From an uncultured Collinsella sp. (GTDB lineage Bacteria; Actinomycetota; Coriobacteriia; Coriobacteriales; Coriobacteriaceae), in NCBI GenBank assembly GCA_934654625.1, contig CAKUGM010000036.1, positions 1 to 16,002 of the forward strand: 16,002 bases of DNA, written 5' to 3'. A program made the translations under genes and the position numbers. Shown in pieces: positions 15,089 to 16,002 of this stretch. Within the stretch, counting starts at the first letter, position 1; each line of letters begins with the position of its first letter. The notes below the pieces were generated by a model that did not search any database, was not told the DNA's origin, and saw only the letters and a list, made by a program, of their open reading frames with translations.

Positions 15089-15837
15089 TTTTGTTTCCCG
15101 CTATCGATTTGATCGGCGGCAAGGTCGTTCGTCTGGAGCGCGGCGACCGCAGCCGTTGCAAGGTATATTCAGATGATCCCGTTGCAGTTGCGTGTGAGTT
15201 TGCCGCGCAGGGTGCTGCATGGCTCCACGTGGTCGATCTTTCGGCCGCGTTTGAAGAGGACGAGGCGGCGTGCGAGGCCAACTCCCGCGCCATCGAAGCA
15301 ATCTGCCAGGTGGATGGTCTCTCTATCGATGTGGGCGGCGGCGTGCGCTCGCTTGCGCGCATCGATGAGCTCGCAGGCTATGGCGCCAAGCGCATTGCCA
15401 TGGGTACCGTGCTGGTAACGGAGCCGGGCTTTGCCGAGGTCGCGGCACGCGGCTTTGGTGACTTGCTGGTGGCAGACGTTGCCGCGCGCGATGGCCAGGT
15501 CAAGGTGAACGGCTGGCGTGACGGCGTTGGCCTGGCGCTTGACGAGGTCGTGGGCCAGCTTGCCGAGCAGGGCTTCAAGCACCTGGTCTATACCGACATC
15601 GCGCGCGATGGCATGCAGACGGGCATCGACGTGGCCGCGTATGCCCATGTGGCCCAGGTCGCCGGCTTCCCGGTGGTCGCTTCGGGTGGAATCTCCACGC
15701 TCGACGACATCCGTGCAGTCGCCGCCGCGGGCCCAGACGTTATCGAGGGCGCCATTACCGGACGCGCCCTGTACGAGGGCAACTTCACGCTGGCGGAGGC
15801 CTTGGCTGCCGCCCATGGAGAGGAGAGCGCATGCTAA
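15085..15837 (+). CDS. hisA: ProFAR isomerase (phosphoribosylformimino-5-aminoimidazole carboxamide ribotide isomerase)
   Basis: A (beta/alpha)8-barrel (250 aa) performing the Amadori rearrangement of ProFAR to PRFAR. The start is the ATG of an ATGA overlap with hisH; AGGGAGG at 15071-15077 is 7 nt upstream. Signatures: [14 protein letters not shown] with catalytic D8, DVGGGVR (82-88) and GTVL (107-110) phosphate-binding parts, D131 in [17 protein letters not shown] (169-176) with T170/D171, and SGGIST (200-205). In many actinobacteria this enzyme is PriA and also serves tryptophan synthesis; I cannot tell from motifs alone whether this one is dual, so HisA is the conservative name. It overlaps hisF by 7 bp. 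Confidence 0.94.
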   Translation: MILFPAIDLIGGKVVRLERGDRSRCKVYSDDPVAVACEFAAQGAAWLHVVDLSAAFEEDEAACEANSRAIEAICQVDGLSIDVGGGVRSLARIDELAGYGAKRIAMGTVLVTEPGFAEVAARGFGDLLVADVAARDGQVKVNGWRDGVGLALDEVVGQLAEQGFKHLVYTDIARDGMQTGIDVAAYAHVAQVAGFPVVASGGISTLDDIRAVAAAGPDVIEGAITGRALYEGNFTLAEALAAAHGEESAC

Positions 15838-16002
15838 CCAAGCGCATCATCCCGTGTCTGGACGTCAAGTGCGGGCGTGTTGTGAAGGGCGTCAACTTCG
15901 TGGAGCTGCGCGACGCAGGCGACCCGGTGGAGCTTGCTGCAGCGTATGACCGTGAGGGCGCCGACGAGGTGGTGTTTTTGGACATCACCGCCACGAGCGA
16001 TA
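15831..16002 (+). CDS. hisF: Imidazole glycerol phosphate synthase, cyclase subunit, 3' end outside window
   Basis: Only the first 57 codons are present. ATG at 15831 within the last codons of hisA (7-bp overlap), AGGAG at 15821-15825. The N-terminus [23 protein letters not shown] is diagnostic of HisF, including catalytic D11 in CLDVK, and [10 protein letters not shown] near the cut is the second conserved barrel strand. The full protein would be about 250 aa. It partners HisH, encoded one gene upstream. The canonical order suggests hisI/hisE follow to the right, unseen here. Confidence 0.95.
   Translation, partial: MLTKRIIPCLDVKCGRVVKGVNFVELRDAGDPVELAAAYDREGADEVVFLDITATSD

Overview
The window reads as chromosomal DNA from a high-GC Gram-positive, most likely a gut anaerobe of the Coriobacteriia (Actinomycetota), close to Collinsella. 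This is inferred from base composition, strong Shine-Dalgarno sites with ATG, GTG and TTG starts, a phosphoketolase, and the type of intergenic repeat. No marker gene fixes the taxon. All supported genes are on the + strand.

Layout: (1) 1-2007, the 3' part of a phosphoketolase gene cut by the window edge. (2) 2008-2443, a non-coding stretch with two diverged 63-bp repeats, a large imperfect palindrome and an intrinsic terminator. (3) 2444-9175, a five-gene block that looks like a potassium/sodium homeostasis module. It holds a short KdpD-like sensor kinase, a KdpE-like regulator, a P-type ATPase whose ion-site motifs resemble the animal Na+,K+-ATPase class (P2C), and two RCK/TrkA-type proteins. 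No KdpFABC subunit or Trk/Ktr pore is present. Ahead of the ATPase lie 11-bp-spaced direct repeats suited to an OmpR/PhoB-type regulator, then a structured leader. The block ends in an intrinsic terminator. (4) 9324 to the right edge, a histidine biosynthesis operon in the order hisZ-hisG (one fused ORF), hisD, hisC, hisB, hisH, hisA, hisF (cut by the edge), with tight or overlapping junctions.

How the genes fit together: the sensor and regulator would control the ATPase and RCK genes through the repeats at 4799-4838. The ATPase would move cations across the membrane, and the RCK proteins would gate a Trk/Ktr channel encoded elsewhere. The his genes encode the pathway from PRPP and ATP to histidine, except the HisI/HisE steps expected beyond the window. 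The least ordinary items are the P2C-like pump with its regulatory module and the HisZ-HisG fusion.
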